A stretch of DNA of 22,530 nucleotides. Origin: Burkholderiales bacterium UBA6064. Lineage in GTDB: Bacteria > Pseudomonadota > Gammaproteobacteria > Burkholderiales > Burkholderiaceae_B. Position numbers and translations under genes: made by a program. The notes beneath the pieces are model-generated. The model was not told the origin of the DNA. It did no database searches and worked only from the letters and a program-made list of their open reading frames with translations. This document shows positions 1 through 10,511 of this stretch, one piece after another; the first letter of the stretch is position 1, and each line of letters begins with the position of its first letter. Where the stretch lies: contig DIYC01000142.1 in the NCBI GenBank assembly GCA_002428895.1, positions 40,240 to 62,769 of the forward strand. The letters run 5' to 3'.

Positions 1-109
1 GCGGTTTATCCACAATCGGCATCATTTCTTTAGGGCTTGCTTTGGTAGCAGGTAAAAACCGTGTACCCATGCCTGCCACAGGAAAAACCGCTTTTTTTAT
101 TTTGCTCAT
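1..109 (-). CDS. galU: GalU, UTP--glucose-1-phosphate uridylyltransferase (N-terminal 36 codons only; cut by window edge)
   Basis: The reverse strand from the ATG at 109 reads [20 protein letters not shown] followed by [16 protein letters not shown]. This is the hallmark N-terminus of bacterial GalU: the G-x-G-T-R-F-L-P nucleotide-binding loop, then the K-E-M-M/L-P-I-V-D-K-P segment. Known family role: it makes UDP-glucose from UTP and glucose-1-phosphate in the cytoplasm, for exopolysaccharide, LPS core and trehalose synthesis. An AAGG lies about 7 nt before the ATG. The gene starts 13 bases after the ligA stop on the same strand, so it is probably the last visible member of a smc-zipA-ligA-galU unit. 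The remaining roughly 250 codons lie outside the window, so integrity cannot be judged. Confidence 0.93.
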   Translation of the reverse strand, partial: MSKIKKAVFPVAGMGTRFLPATKASPKEMMPIVDKP

Positions 110-122
110 GACAATGCCTTGT

Positions 123-2279
<2,157 letters not shown>

Positions 2280-2285
2280 TCAAAA

Positions 2286-3296
2286 TCATGAAAATAACAA
2301 ACAAGCCGTTTTTGACCCTGGGGTAAAACCAGAATCTGTTAAATGATTGACACGTTCAACTAAATGCGTATAAATCTCTTCAATAGCTTCGGTGGTCAAT
2401 GTTTTACCGTTGTCGTCAATTAACGGCGCACCAAACTGTTGATTCAATTGATGGCACAGTGTAACAACTTCACCCAATGCTTTAAGTGGGTTAAATGAAT
2501 TAGGAACATCAATGGTAAAACTAAGTAATTTTTTGCCTGGTGCTTTGTGGATAATCATCGAGGCCAACTGCCCTTGTTCATCGGACAATTGCCAATAACG
2601 TCCATTGTTTTTCCAGCCAGATTCAGTCAACAAATCAACCACAATGCTGTCGGCTAAATGATCGGGCAACAAGCAATGCAAACCCAATAACGTATCAAGT
2701 ATTGCAGCGGCTTGATCTAAGGTTTCAGACTTAGATACCACATCTCGCATTTCGGAAAAACTAAGATGCCCTGAATGTTCTTCTGCAAATTTTCGTACTT
2801 TATTCAGCAGATTGGAAAATTCAATTGCAGTAAGTGGGCCTTTCCGATTCGCCAATTGAGGACTAACTCGAAGGGTATAGAACTCACCTGAGTATCGTTG
2901 GGCTTGATACCACGTGGTGCGCGTGTCATAATTGACCGCTTCGCTGCAAACGGAGACTAACACCCGTTTATTAGTACTTTGTCGAACTGATTCCACAAAA
3001 GCACGAAGTGGAGTGTGGGTCTGAGCTTGGTCAAAATTAACATAAAAATCAGCAAATAAAGCTTTGTCGTATTCTTCTTCTTTAGAATTATCAAATGGCT
3101 CATCTGAAAAAGCTGCGAGTATGCCCTCCAAGCCAGGCTCAAAACGAGTATTGTCAAATAAAGGATCAACATCGGATATCCCAAAGCGATCTGTGATTTG
3201 CCGTCTCATCCGATGGTCTTGCCACCAGTTATAGGCAATCATGCCAAAAATTGCAGTGCCACCAACAATAAGTAATGTAATTTGCAACTCATTCAT
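2286..3296 (-). CDS. zipA: ZipA-family cell division protein
   Basis: The 336-residue protein opens with a single membrane segment (about residues 6-24, rich in I, L, V, G and A). A basic stretch follows (Y-N-W-W-Q-x-H-R-M-R-R-Q), as in betaproteobacterial ZipA: the N-terminus is out and the rest is cytoplasmic. An acidic linker at about 40-85 leads to the C-terminal FtsZ-binding domain at about 190-330. The known role of ZipA is to tether FtsZ to the membrane early in division. Its ATG overlaps the smc stop as ATGA (3293-3296), and ligA follows 18 bases later. The smc-zipA-ligA order is typical of Betaproteobacteria and strengthens the call, because ZipA sequences diverge greatly. The linker is less Pro/Gln-rich than in the E. 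coli protein. Confidence 0.85.
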   Translation of the reverse strand: MNELQITLLIVGGTAIFGMIAYNWWQDHRMRRQITDRFGISDVDPLFDNTRFEPGLEGILAAFSDEPFDNSKEEEYDKALFADFYVNFDQAQTHTPLRAFVESVRQSTNKRVLVSVCSEAVNYDTRTTWYQAQRYSGEFYTLRVSPQLANRKGPLTAIEFSNLLNKVRKFAEEHSGHLSFSEMRDVVSKSETLDQAAAILDTLLGLHCLLPDHLADSIVVDLLTESGWKNNGRYWQLSDEQGQLASMIIHKAPGKKLLSFTIDVPNSFNPLKALGEVVTLCHQLNQQFGAPLIDDNGKTLTTEAIEEIYTHLVERVNHLTDSGFTPGSKTACLLFS

Positions 3297-6200
3297 AGTC
3301 TTTCCGTCGCTAGTTGTCTTGTTGTAGCCATGTCAACGGCCACAATTCTTGATACGCCCTCTTCCTGCATGGTAACCCCGATCAATTGATTGGCAATCTC
3401 CATAGTGATCTTATTGTGTGAAATAAATAAAAACTGGGTTCTTTCAGACATCTGTTTAACCAAGCAAGCAAACCGATGGGTGTTAGCATCGTCTAAAGGT
3501 GCATCGACTTCATCTAACAAACAAAAGGGCGCAGGATTTAATTGAAAAATTGCAAACACCAAGGCAGTGGCTGTAAGTGCTTTCTCACCCCCTGAGAGTA
3601 AATGAATAGTGCCATTTTTTTTACCAGGGGGTTGCGCAACCACCTGCACCCCTGCATCTAAAATTTCATCGCCCATCATAATCAATTTAGCTTGACCACC
3701 CCCAAATAATTTCGGAAACAACTGCGCAAACTGTATGTTGACTGCATTAAAAGTGTCTTTGAGTAAATCACGTGTTTCTCGATCAATTTTAGCGATAGCT
3801 TGCTCCAAAGTTTGAATTGCTGTTTCAAGATCTTGAATTTGTTGATCTAAAAATGCTTTTCGTTCTTGAGCTGCATTCAACTCATCCAGTGCAGCCAAGT
3901 TCACTAGACCTAAGGCTTGCATAGCTTGAGTGCAATGACTAATCTCAGATTGAAGCTGACTGGCCTTAGGCGGTGGCTGTTGAATCTCAAGTAAACGCAT
4001 CAAAGCCACTGGGTTGGCGCCACATTCTTCAAGTTGAGTTTGATTGTGTTCAATGGTAATTCCCACAGATTGCATGGCTAACGCAAATTCTTGAATTTGA
4101 TGTCGTAATGGCTCACTGCGCTCAGTGATCAATTTAATCTGTTGCTCAAGTTCTGAGATTTGAAATACCGCATCATCAAGCGTTTGTTTTGATTGATTTG
4201 TTATTTTTTCAAATGAATCCTGCTGAGCCAATGCCAATTGCAATTGACTTTCAATATTGAAAGAAGTGGCAGTGTCAAAGTCGGCTTGGATTTGCTCGCG
4301 CTTAAGTTTGATTTTCTCCACTTGACTGTACGCAAATTGATAGTCGCGCTGAGCTTGATTGAGCACCGATTGGGTTAATTTTAATGACAACTGTTGTTGA
4401 TTAACTCGTTGTAACGCATCATTCATCGCAATTTGCTTGTCAGCCCACTGGCGCTCACAGTCTGATAGTTGTTGTTGAAGTTGCACCACCTTGTGCTCAT
4501 GGTCAATACAGTGTTGCTGCGTCACTTCAAGTTGCTCCTGAATGTCCTGAATGAGCGCCTGTTGTGCTTCTAATTCAAACTCAAGATGAGATTTGTCACT
4601 TTCGAATTGGCGAGCACGGTGCTTCAACCGCTCAAACAATTCGTTAAGCTGAACCACCTTGAGTTGTGCTTGATGGCTTTGCTGAGTCAACTCCTCAAGC
4701 GCATGACGTAATTTCTTACCTTGGGTGCTTGAGTCTACTAATGCAGCCTCTGCAATACGTTGATCCGATAAAGACTTTTGTGTCATAACGTCCAGCGCAC
4801 GAAGTTGTGTTTGTAGCATCTCAATGTGTTGCAATCGCTGTAAGCGACCTGCTTGATCCTGATCGCTGGCATACAGAGTAACACCCCATGCAGTGACCCA
4901 ATGGCCCTGGCTGACTATGATTGTTTCATGAGGCATCAATTGGGTTTTATATTGCAGCGCCGATTCAAGTGAGGATGCGCAGTAGTAGCCTGCTAATAAG
5001 CTATCAAGTAAAGCTGCGATTTCAGAGTTAATGCACTCCACTTTCTGAGTCAAAGGAGTTAAATGCGTAGACAATCTAGCAGTGGAGTGACTGCACTCAA
5101 CCGCCCATGTTAAAAAAGTTTGCCGTTTGGGTAACTGGGTATCGGCCCAAGCGACAGTAGCTGTTAAATCATCAATTAGAAGTGCATCTAGGTTTTCGCG
5201 TAAGGCCGATTCAATTGCCTTTTCCCAACCAGGGCTAACACGAATTCGCTTTACCAGCGGATCAAGTTGATGCAGCTGATGTTGAGTTAACCAACGATGA
5301 TGCTCTTGGCTATATTGAAAACTTTCTTCAATCTCTAGCAATGCATTCAGCTTAGCTTGTACCTGTTGATGTTGTTGAAGATCCGCCTGATAAATTGTTG
5401 TCGCTAAATTGGTTTGTTGTTGCACGATTTGGTGTGCAGAGTCATGGGCAACAATGTGTTGTTTTAGGTCAAGTATTTTAGACTGAAGCACTGAGAATTG
5501 CTGTTGTGCTGTGCAAAGCATTGCATCAGAAACAGGCTCTATGTTGCGATACTCTTGAATTAAACGATCTAGCTTAGAGCGTAATGTTTGCACGCTTCGT
5601 AGAGCAGAATCATGATGACCTTGTGCTTGGCTGAACTCGCGTTGCGCAGTGTAAGCACGGGTTTGTGCTTGTTCAAGAGCGTGTTTAATTTCTTTAACTT
5701 GCTGTGCTTGGGGTGCCAAGTAGGATTGAAGCGCTTCATAATCAACTTCAGTCGTTTCAAGCAATGCTTGTTGTTCATTCAGTTCAGCGGCATGAATGTG
5801 TTGCTTGTCTTGTGCTTGCTCAAGTCGCGTTAACCAGTCTTGTAATTCAGATTCAAGTTCATGATGCCGAGTTTTTAGGCGCGCTTGAGTATCAACGCAG
5901 ACACGTAGGTCAGCTTCAAGTTGATTGACTTGACGACATGCTTGCAACCAATTGGCTTGATCAAGTTCAAACTGTTTTTGCTTATCTATTTGTACTTCAC
6001 GTGCTGCAAATAAGTTAGACTGCGCTGAAATGGATTCAGAATTCAATTGTTCAAGCTCGGCTTGGGCGCGCCCATACTGTGCGGACAATTTGTTTTTTTG
6101 ATCAATCGCCTCTTTGAGTTTTAATGCCCACAACTGGCGTTGAGCATTCGATTTATTGGCATTGTAATCTTGATAGCGTTGAGCCACTTCTGCCTGCTGA

Positions 6201-6826
6201 CTTAAACGGTCAATTTGAGTACTCAATTCAACAACAATGTCTTGAACTCGAGATAAGTTTTCACGAGTGTCTTGCAATCGGTTGGCTGTTTCTCGCCGCC
6301 TTTCTTTATATTTGCTGACTCCTGCCGCTTCTTCTAAAAAAACTCGTAATTCTTCGGGTTTTGATTCAAGAATGCGTGCAATCATACCTTGACCAATAAT
6401 GGCGTAAGCTCTTGGCCCCAAACCAGTGCCTAAAAAAATGTCTTGAACATCTCGACGACGCACTTGTTGCTGATTAATGTAATAAGACGAATTACCATCA
6501 CGGGTTAAAATCCGTTTCACTGAGATTTCACCATATTGCCCCCAATGACCGGTAATACGACGCTCAGAATTGTCGAACACCAACTCAACACTGGCGCGAG
6601 CGGCTGGTTTTCGGTTGGTTGAACCATTAAAAATAACATCTTGCATGGTTTCACCGCGTAACTCGGACGCTTTGGATTCACCCAGCACCCAACGCACCGC
6701 ATCGATGATATTTGATTTGCCACAACCATTGGGGCCAACAACACCCACAAGGTTGCTAGGAATGGCGACAGGAGTTGGCTCAACAAACGATTTGAAGCCA
6801 GCTAAACGTAAATGTGTTAAGCGCAC
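3293..6826 (-). CDS. smc: Smc, chromosome partition/condensation ATPase
   Basis: This is a 1177-residue SMC protein of normal length. The N-terminal head begins M-R-L-T-H-L-R-L-A-G-F-K-S-F and carries Walker A G-P-N-G-C-G-K-S at residues 31-38. Two long Gln/Glu/Leu-rich coiled coils flank a hinge at roughly 500-650, which includes a G-W-E-K-A-I-E-S-A-L segment. The C-terminal head has the L-L-S-G-G-E-K signature at about 1076 and Walker B C-L-L-D-E-V-D-A-P-L-D-D at about 1102-1113. The family forms a DNA-entrapping ring with ScpA/ScpB; neither partner is in this window. The start is GTG at 6826. A stop codon lies directly upstream in frame, so no longer version is possible, and no clear Shine-Dalgarno is visible. 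This is the first gene of the smc-zipA-ligA-galU unit and it faces away from queF. Confidence 0.97.
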   Translation of the reverse strand: MRLTHLRLAGFKSFVEPTPVAIPSNLVGVVGPNGCGKSNIIDAVRWVLGESKASELRGETMQDVIFNGSTNRKPAARASVELVFDNSERRITGHWGQYGEISVKRILTRDGNSSYYINQQQVRRRDVQDIFLGTGLGPRAYAIIGQGMIARILESKPEELRVFLEEAAGVSKYKERRRETANRLQDTRENLSRVQDIVVELSTQIDRLSQQAEVAQRYQDYNANKSNAQRQLWALKLKEAIDQKNKLSAQYGRAQAELEQLNSESISAQSNLFAAREVQIDKQKQFELDQANWLQACRQVNQLEADLRVCVDTQARLKTRHHELESELQDWLTRLEQAQDKQHIHAAELNEQQALLETTEVDYEALQSYLAPQAQQVKEIKHALEQAQTRAYTAQREFSQAQGHHDSALRSVQTLRSKLDRLIQEYRNIEPVSDAMLCTAQQQFSVLQSKILDLKQHIVAHDSAHQIVQQQTNLATTIYQADLQQHQQVQAKLNALLEIEESFQYSQEHHRWLTQHQLHQLDPLVKRIRVSPGWEKAIESALRENLDALLIDDLTATVAWADTQLPKRQTFLTWAVECSHSTARLSTHLTPLTQKVECINSEIAALLDSLLAGYYCASSLESALQYKTQLMPHETIIVSQGHWVTAWGVTLYASDQDQAGRLQRLQHIEMLQTQLRALDVMTQKSLSDQRIAEAALVDSSTQGKKLRHALEELTQQSHQAQLKVVQLNELFERLKHRARQFESDKSHLEFELEAQQALIQDIQEQLEVTQQHCIDHEHKVVQLQQQLSDCERQWADKQIAMNDALQRVNQQQLSLKLTQSVLNQAQRDYQFAYSQVEKIKLKREQIQADFDTATSFNIESQLQLALAQQDSFEKITNQSKQTLDDAVFQISELEQQIKLITERSEPLRHQIQEFALAMQSVGITIEHNQTQLEECGANPVALMRLLEIQQPPPKASQLQSEISHCTQAMQALGLVNLAALDELNAAQERKAFLDQQIQDLETAIQTLEQAIAKIDRETRDLLKDTFNAVNIQFAQLFPKLFGGGQAKLIMMGDEILDAGVQVVAQPPGKKNGTIHLLSGGEKALTATALVFAIFQLNPAPFCLLDEVDAPLDDANTHRFACLVKQMSERTQFLFISHNKITMEIANQLIGVTMQEEGVSRIVAVDMATTRQLATERL

Positions 6827-6894
6827 TTAAATAGTAAATAATTAGAAAATAATGCGTGATGAACCTGAAAACAGGCGTTTAATAAGACTTACCG

Positions 6895-6900
6895 TATAAT
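6895..6900 (+). promoter_or_regulatory. Candidate sigma-70 -10 box for queF
   Basis: A perfect TATAAT lies 104-109 bases before the queF ATG, in the divergent smc/queF spacer. I see no good -35 hexamer 16-18 bases upstream, so the call rests on the -10 alone. Transcription would begin close to 6907, inside the left arm of the hairpin described next. Confidence 0.4.
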
Positions 6901-6904
6901 AGCA

Positions 6905-6933
6905 AGGGTGAAACAAATCTTCACCCTATTTGT
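6905..6933 (+). promoter_or_regulatory. Hairpin with loop complementary to flanking sequence, in the queF leader
   Basis: AGGGTGAA (6905-6912) and TTCACCCT (6920-6927) form a perfect 8-bp stem with a 7-base loop. Loop bases ACAAAT (6913-6918) are exactly complementary to ATTTGT (6928-6933), directly after the stem, and nearly so to GTTTGT (6939-6944). The element lies next to the candidate queF promoter. It could be an operator, a 5'-leader RNA structure, or chance. It does not match the preQ1-I riboswitch layout that I know. Confidence 0.35.
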
Positions 6934-6953
6934 GTAGTGTTTGTTTTTAAAGC

Positions 6954-6969
6954 GTGTAAAATTTTACAC
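6954..6969. promoter_or_regulatory. Perfect 16-bp palindrome GTGTAAAATTTTACAC upstream of queF
   Basis: The 16 bases are self-complementary without mismatch (GTGTAAAA/TTTTACAC). They sit 34 bases before the queF start and 127 bases before the smc start. The form suits a dimeric repressor site, and it could also fold as an RNA hairpin. I cannot assign a regulator: it differs from the NrdR, Rex and BirA consensus sites as I remember them. Confidence 0.35.
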
Positions 6970-7003
6970 TTTTTGTTGTTCTTGCCAGTCATTGAGTTGC
7001 CTT

Positions 7004-7423
7004 ATGAGTACCAAACCCTCAAAAAAATTAGAAACTTTTAATAATCCGCACCCTGACCGCGCCTATCACATTCACATCGAGATTCCTGAGTTTACGTGCT
7101 TGTGCCCATTAACCGGCCAACCCGATTTTGCCACTTTAGTGATTGATTATTTGCCACACCACCAAAACGTTGAGCTTAAAAGCCTAAAACAGTACATGTG
7201 GTCGTATCGTGAAGAAGGTGCGTTTCACGAAGATGTTACCAATCGAATACTGAACGATTTAGTACAAGCCACCAATCCCCGCTACATGAAGTTAACTGCC
7301 AAATGGTATGTTCGCGGCGGTATTTACACCACGGTGATTGCTGAACATCGCCAAGCTGGATGGCAACCCAGTCCAAGGGTTGAGCTAGACTCTTTGTCCA
7401 CCATGAACCCAACCCGTGGATAA
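7004..7423 (+). CDS. queF: QueF, NADPH-dependent 7-cyano-7-deazaguanine (preQ0) reductase, short single-module form
   Basis: This enzyme reduces the nitrile of preQ0 to the amine preQ1 in queuosine synthesis. From the ATG at 7004 the protein has 139 residues, close to the unimodular Bacillus type rather than the 280-residue E. coli type. The catalytic Cys is C34 in [15 protein letters not shown], with Asp41 following. The QueF NADPH-binding motif E-L-K-S-L-K-x-Y is at about 57-64, and F-H-E-D (His75, Glu76) is at 74-77. P-R-Y and R-G-G-I also match the family. A longer reading frame from 6941 is rejected: its extra 21 residues are Cys/Phe-rich and unlike QueF, and would run through the palindrome. 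The Shine-Dalgarno is weak. The gene is divergent from smc and followed by dapC after 75 bases. Confidence 0.95.
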   Translation: MSTKPSKKLETFNNPHPDRAYHIHIEIPEFTCLCPLTGQPDFATLVIDYLPHHQNVELKSLKQYMWSYREEGAFHEDVTNRILNDLVQATNPRYMKLTAKWYVRGGIYTTVIAEHRQAGWQPSPRVELDSLSTMNPTRG

Positions 7424-7450
7424 ATACATCAAAACCCACCCCACTGTAGA

Positions 7451-7482
7451 CAGACTCCCATCAAAGTCTGGCTAAATTTTTT
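7451..7482 (+). terminator. Possible weak intrinsic terminator after queF
   Basis: CAGACT (7451-7456) pairs with AGTCTG (7465-7470) around an 8-base loop. A run of six T (7477-7482) follows after a 6-base gap. The stem is short and the T run is displaced, so termination would be partial at best. It lies between queF and dapC, just before the dapC start at 7499. Confidence 0.3.
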
Positions 7483-7498
7483 AATCATCTGCACCAAC

Positions 7499-8677
7499 AT
7501 GCGTAAACTAGAGCAATTACAGCCTTATCCCTTTGAGCGTTTAAAACAACTTTTAGCCCAAGTAACGCCTAATCCTAAACAAACTTTAATTAATTTATCA
7601 GTGGGTGAACCTAAACACCCTACCCCTCATTTAATTACACAGGCACTGCAAAATCATTTTAGTGAACTGTCTAAATATCCTGCGACTGTAGGAATTCCCG
7701 AATTAAGACAAGCAATTGCAACTTGGATCAAGCAACGCTTTTACTCTGTTATCAACCCCGACACACAAATTTTACCCGTACTGGGGTCTCGCGAAGCATT
7801 GTTTTCTTTTGCTCAAGTTGTCACCGATCATTTCCCTGAAAAAAACTTAGTAGCCTTCCCCAACCCGTTTTACCAAATTTATGAAGGTGCAGCGCTGATG
7901 GGGGGAGCAACCCCCTACTATTTAAACATTAACCAAGAAACTGGTCTGCCCGATTGGCGAACTTTTACACCAGAATTGGCAAAACGTTGCAGCCTGTTGT
8001 ATGTGTGCTCACCCAATAACCCTACGGGTTCGGTCATTTCATTGACCGAATGGGAGTTCCTGTTTAAACTGTCAGACGCCTATGGATTTGTAATTGCGGC
8101 CGATGAATGTTACAGCGAAATTTATTTGGATGAGAGCAATCCACCTTTAGGTGCGTTGCAAGCAGCAACACAATTAGGTCGAACTGATTACAAAAACTTA
8201 ATCACGTTTTCTAGCTTATCAAAACGGTCTAATGCACCAGGCTTACGCTCTGGCTTTGTGGCCGGCGACGCTTTTTGGGTAAAACAATTTTTGTTGTATC
8301 GTACGTATCATGGCTCGGCCATGTCCGTGATGATTCAACACGCTAGCCTGGCTGCTTGGCAAGACGAAACGCATGTGCAAAACAACCGTGCGTTGTATCG
8401 AAAAAAATTTGAAGCCGTTGGTCACATACTGCAACAGGCATTTAGTATTCAAATACCGCCTGCTGGTTTTTACTTTTGGCTTGCTATAAAGCAAGATGAT
8501 TTAAAATTTGCACAAACACTGTATGAACAGCAACACGTTATCGTATTGCCTGGGCAATACTTAGGGCGTAACACGGCCTTAGGCAACCCTGGTGCCCAAT
8601 TTGTTCGTATTGCACTGGTTGCCCCCCTTGCTGACTGCATCGAAGCAGCACAGCGAATTGTCAACCATGCCAACTAA
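7499..8677 (+). CDS. dapC: DapC, succinyldiaminopimelate transaminase (class I/II aminotransferase)
   Basis: This is a PLP enzyme of the succinylase branch of lysine/diaminopimelate synthesis. It exchanges the keto group of N-succinyl-2-amino-6-ketopimelate for an amino group taken from glutamate. The 392-residue protein is a complete fold-type I aminotransferase: S-P-N-N-P-T-G at 171-177, A-D-E-C-Y-S-E with the pyridine-N Asp at 202, the PLP lysine K242 in S-S-L-S-K-R-S, and a carboxylate-binding Arg near 370. The N-terminus (R-K-L-x-x-L-Q-P-Y-P-F-E-R-L) and the placement directly before dapD separate it from general aspartate aminotransferases. No strong Shine-Dalgarno is visible before the ATG. 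It starts the dapC-dapD-prmB-yheS run. Confidence 0.92.
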   Translation: MRKLEQLQPYPFERLKQLLAQVTPNPKQTLINLSVGEPKHPTPHLITQALQNHFSELSKYPATVGIPELRQAIATWIKQRFYSVINPDTQILPVLGSREALFSFAQVVTDHFPEKNLVAFPNPFYQIYEGAALMGGATPYYLNINQETGLPDWRTFTPELAKRCSLLYVCSPNNPTGSVISLTEWEFLFKLSDAYGFVIAADECYSEIYLDESNPPLGALQAATQLGRTDYKNLITFSSLSKRSNAPGLRSGFVAGDAFWVKQFLLYRTYHGSAMSVMIQHASLAAWQDETHVQNNRALYRKKFEAVGHILQQAFSIQIPPAGFYFWLAIKQDDLKFAQTLYEQQHVIVLPGQYLGRNTALGNPGAQFVRIALVAPLADCIEAAQRIVNHAN

Positions 8678-8696
8678 TTTAATTTTCACCCTCTTT

Positions 8697-8703
8697 AAAG
8701 GAG
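8697..8703 (+). promoter_or_regulatory. Strong ribosome binding site for dapD
   Basis: AAAGGAG ends 6 bases before the dapD ATG. This is the best Shine-Dalgarno in the window and fixes the dapD start at 8710. Confidence 0.85.
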
Positions 8704-8709
8704 CAATTT

Positions 8710-9546
8710 ATGTCCGACACGACACAGCAACTGATTGAACAAGCGTGGGAAAATAGAACCAGTCTTTCACCCACAGCTGCACCCAAAGAAGTTCGTGAAG
8801 CCGTCACGCAGACCTTACAACAACTTGACAAAGGTACACTGAGGGTGTGTTCTAAGGTGAATGGTCAATGGCACACTTACCAGTGGGTTAAAAAAGCAGT
8901 TTTACTTTCTTTTCGTCTTTCTGACAATCAAACCATCGAAACAGGTACTCACGGGTTTACCAAGTTTTACGACAAAGTTGAGAGTAAATTTGCGCACTAC
9001 ACTCACGAAGATTTTCAACAAGGTGGTTTTCGTGTCGTGCCTCCTGCTGTGGTGCGTGCCGGTAGTTTTATCGCTAAAAATGTTGTCTTAATGCCTTCTT
9101 ACGTCAATATTGGCGCGTTTGTTGATGAAGGCACCATGGTTGACACCTGGGCAACGGTGGGTTCATGTGCACAAATTGGAAAAAATGTACATTTATCAGG
9201 TGGTGTAGGTATTGGTGGTGTCTTAGAACCACTACAAGCCAACCCAACGATTATTGAAGACAACTGCTTTATTGGCGCACGTTCTGAAATTGTTGAGGGT
9301 GTTATTGTTGAAGAAAACAGTGTCATTTCAATGGGGGTTTACATTGGGAAATCCACTCGCATCTATGACCGAGCCAGTGGCGAAGTGTTACAGGGTCGAG
9401 TCCCTTCAGGATCGGTGGTAGTGCCTGGCAATTTACCTTCTGCTTGTGGTAAATACAGTTTATACGCCGCTATTATTGTGAAACGTGTCGATGCTCAAAC
9501 TCGTTCTAAAACGGGCATTAATGAATTACTTCGTAACGTAGAATAA
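8710..9546 (+). CDS. dapD: DapD, 2,3,4,5-tetrahydropyridine-2,6-dicarboxylate N-succinyltransferase
   Basis: It transfers succinyl from succinyl-CoA to tetrahydrodipicolinate, the step before the DapC reaction. The 278 residues match the family length of about 273. An alpha-helical N-terminal domain (about 1-100) is followed by a left-handed beta-helix built from hexapeptide repeats (about 115-230). Clear examples are [20 protein letters not shown] and [13 protein letters not shown]. The start has a strong Shine-Dalgarno and comes 32 bases after dapC, so the two are co-transcribed. The usual betaproteobacterial neighbour dapE (desuccinylase) is absent here and must lie elsewhere if this route is complete. 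Confidence 0.97.
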   Translation: MSDTTQQLIEQAWENRTSLSPTAAPKEVREAVTQTLQQLDKGTLRVCSKVNGQWHTYQWVKKAVLLSFRLSDNQTIETGTHGFTKFYDKVESKFAHYTHEDFQQGGFRVVPPAVVRAGSFIAKNVVLMPSYVNIGAFVDEGTMVDTWATVGSCAQIGKNVHLSGGVGIGGVLEPLQANPTIIEDNCFIGARSEIVEGVIVEENSVISMGVYIGKSTRIYDRASGEVLQGRVPSGSVVVPGNLPSACGKYSLYAAIIVKRVDAQTRSKTGINELLRNVE

Positions 9547-9582
9547 ATACAAAATCTTATCGACACCCAAGAAGGTTTAAGT

Positions 9583-10509
9583 ATGACAACCGATACACAG
9601 CAAAAAACTCTTGATTTAATTAAACAACATTTTTTTACTCCACGTGATTGGCTGCGTTTTTATGTTTCTGAAATGTTGAAGGCTGACATTCATTTTGGTC
9701 ATGGTTGCACCAATGCGCTGGATGAATCGGTTTATTTGATACAAGCCACGCTTCAACTGCCAGTCAGTGATATTTCCCCTTTTCTAGATGCCAAATTACT
9801 CCCTTACGAACACGATAAACTGTTTGAAGTATTAAGCCGACGCATTCATCAACGAGAGCCAGCGGCTTATATTGTTGGTGAAGCTTGGCTGGCGGGTCAT
9901 AATTTTAGAGTAGATCCACGCGTCATTATTCCCAGATCGTTTATTGCAGAATTGTTGCAAGACAATCTGTCCCCCTGGGTTGAAGACGAGCAAGCCCCAT
10001 TGCGAATACTCGATTTATGCACAGGTTCAGGGTGTTTAGGCATCTTGTCTGCAATTACATTTCCAAATGCGCAAATTGATTGTATCGACTTATCTGCACA
10101 GGCACTTGAAGTTGCACAATTAAATATCCAAAAATATGACTTAGAAAAACGGATTCGCCTAATCCAATCCAACTTATTTGAAAAAACACCCAAAGCTCAA
10201 TGGGATATTATTTTAACCAATCCACCCTATGTAAATAGTCAGTCTATGACTAAGCTTCCTGCGGAATATTTACACGAACCCAACTTGGCGCTTGCTGGAG
10301 GTGATGAGGGTCTCGATTTAATCCGCCCTATTTTGCATCAAAGTCATGCGCACTTATCCGACAATGGTTTTTTGATCTGTGAACTGGGTCACGAAAAACA
10401 GTTTTTTGAATCGCACTACCCCAATCTACCGGTTGTCTGGCTCGAAGTTTCAGCAGGCCATGATCAAGTATTTATGATTCGAAAAGAAGACTTACCCCTT
10501 AAAGTATAA
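9583..10509 (+). CDS. prmB: PrmB, ribosomal protein L3 N5-glutamine methyltransferase
   Basis: This is a SAM-dependent methyltransferase of the HemK group that methylates a glutamine of ribosomal protein L3. Visible parts of the 308 residues are a helical N-terminal domain with F-T-P-R-D-W-L-R-F, a SAM-binding motif I L-D-L-C-T-G-S-G-C-L-G-I at about 143-154, and the catalytic N-P-P-Y at 213-216. The N-terminal domain, E-P-A-A-Y-I-V-G-E-A and P-R-S-x-I-A-E-L-L point to PrmB rather than PrmC, which methylates release factors. GAAGG (9571-9575) lies 7 bases before the ATG. The gene follows dapD by 36 bases, and the next gene begins 2 bases after its stop. Confidence 0.93.
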   Translation: MTTDTQQKTLDLIKQHFFTPRDWLRFYVSEMLKADIHFGHGCTNALDESVYLIQATLQLPVSDISPFLDAKLLPYEHDKLFEVLSRRIHQREPAAYIVGEAWLAGHNFRVDPRVIIPRSFIAELLQDNLSPWVEDEQAPLRILDLCTGSGCLGILSAITFPNAQIDCIDLSAQALEVAQLNIQKYDLEKRIRLIQSNLFEKTPKAQWDIILTNPPYVNSQSMTKLPAEYLHEPNLALAGGDEGLDLIRPILHQSHAHLSDNGFLICELGHEKQFFESHYPNLPVVWLEVSAGHDQVFMIRKEDLPLKV

Positions 10510-10511
10510 CC

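Noticed and set aside
3293..6826. Several long plus-strand and minus-strand frames inside smc
   Set aside because: They are shadows of the Gln/Leu-rich coiled coil. They have no ribosome binding sites, and their proteins have no family features.
6864..6875. CCTGAAAACAGG dyad considered as a LexA-type site
   Set aside because: The half-site spacing is far too short for a CTG-N10-CAG LexA box, and a 4-bp stem is not significant.
6941..7003. Longer QueF start giving 21 extra residues
   Set aside because: The extra residues are Cys/Phe-rich, do not resemble QueF, and would encode through the 16-bp palindrome. The ATG at 7004 gives the normal single-module length.
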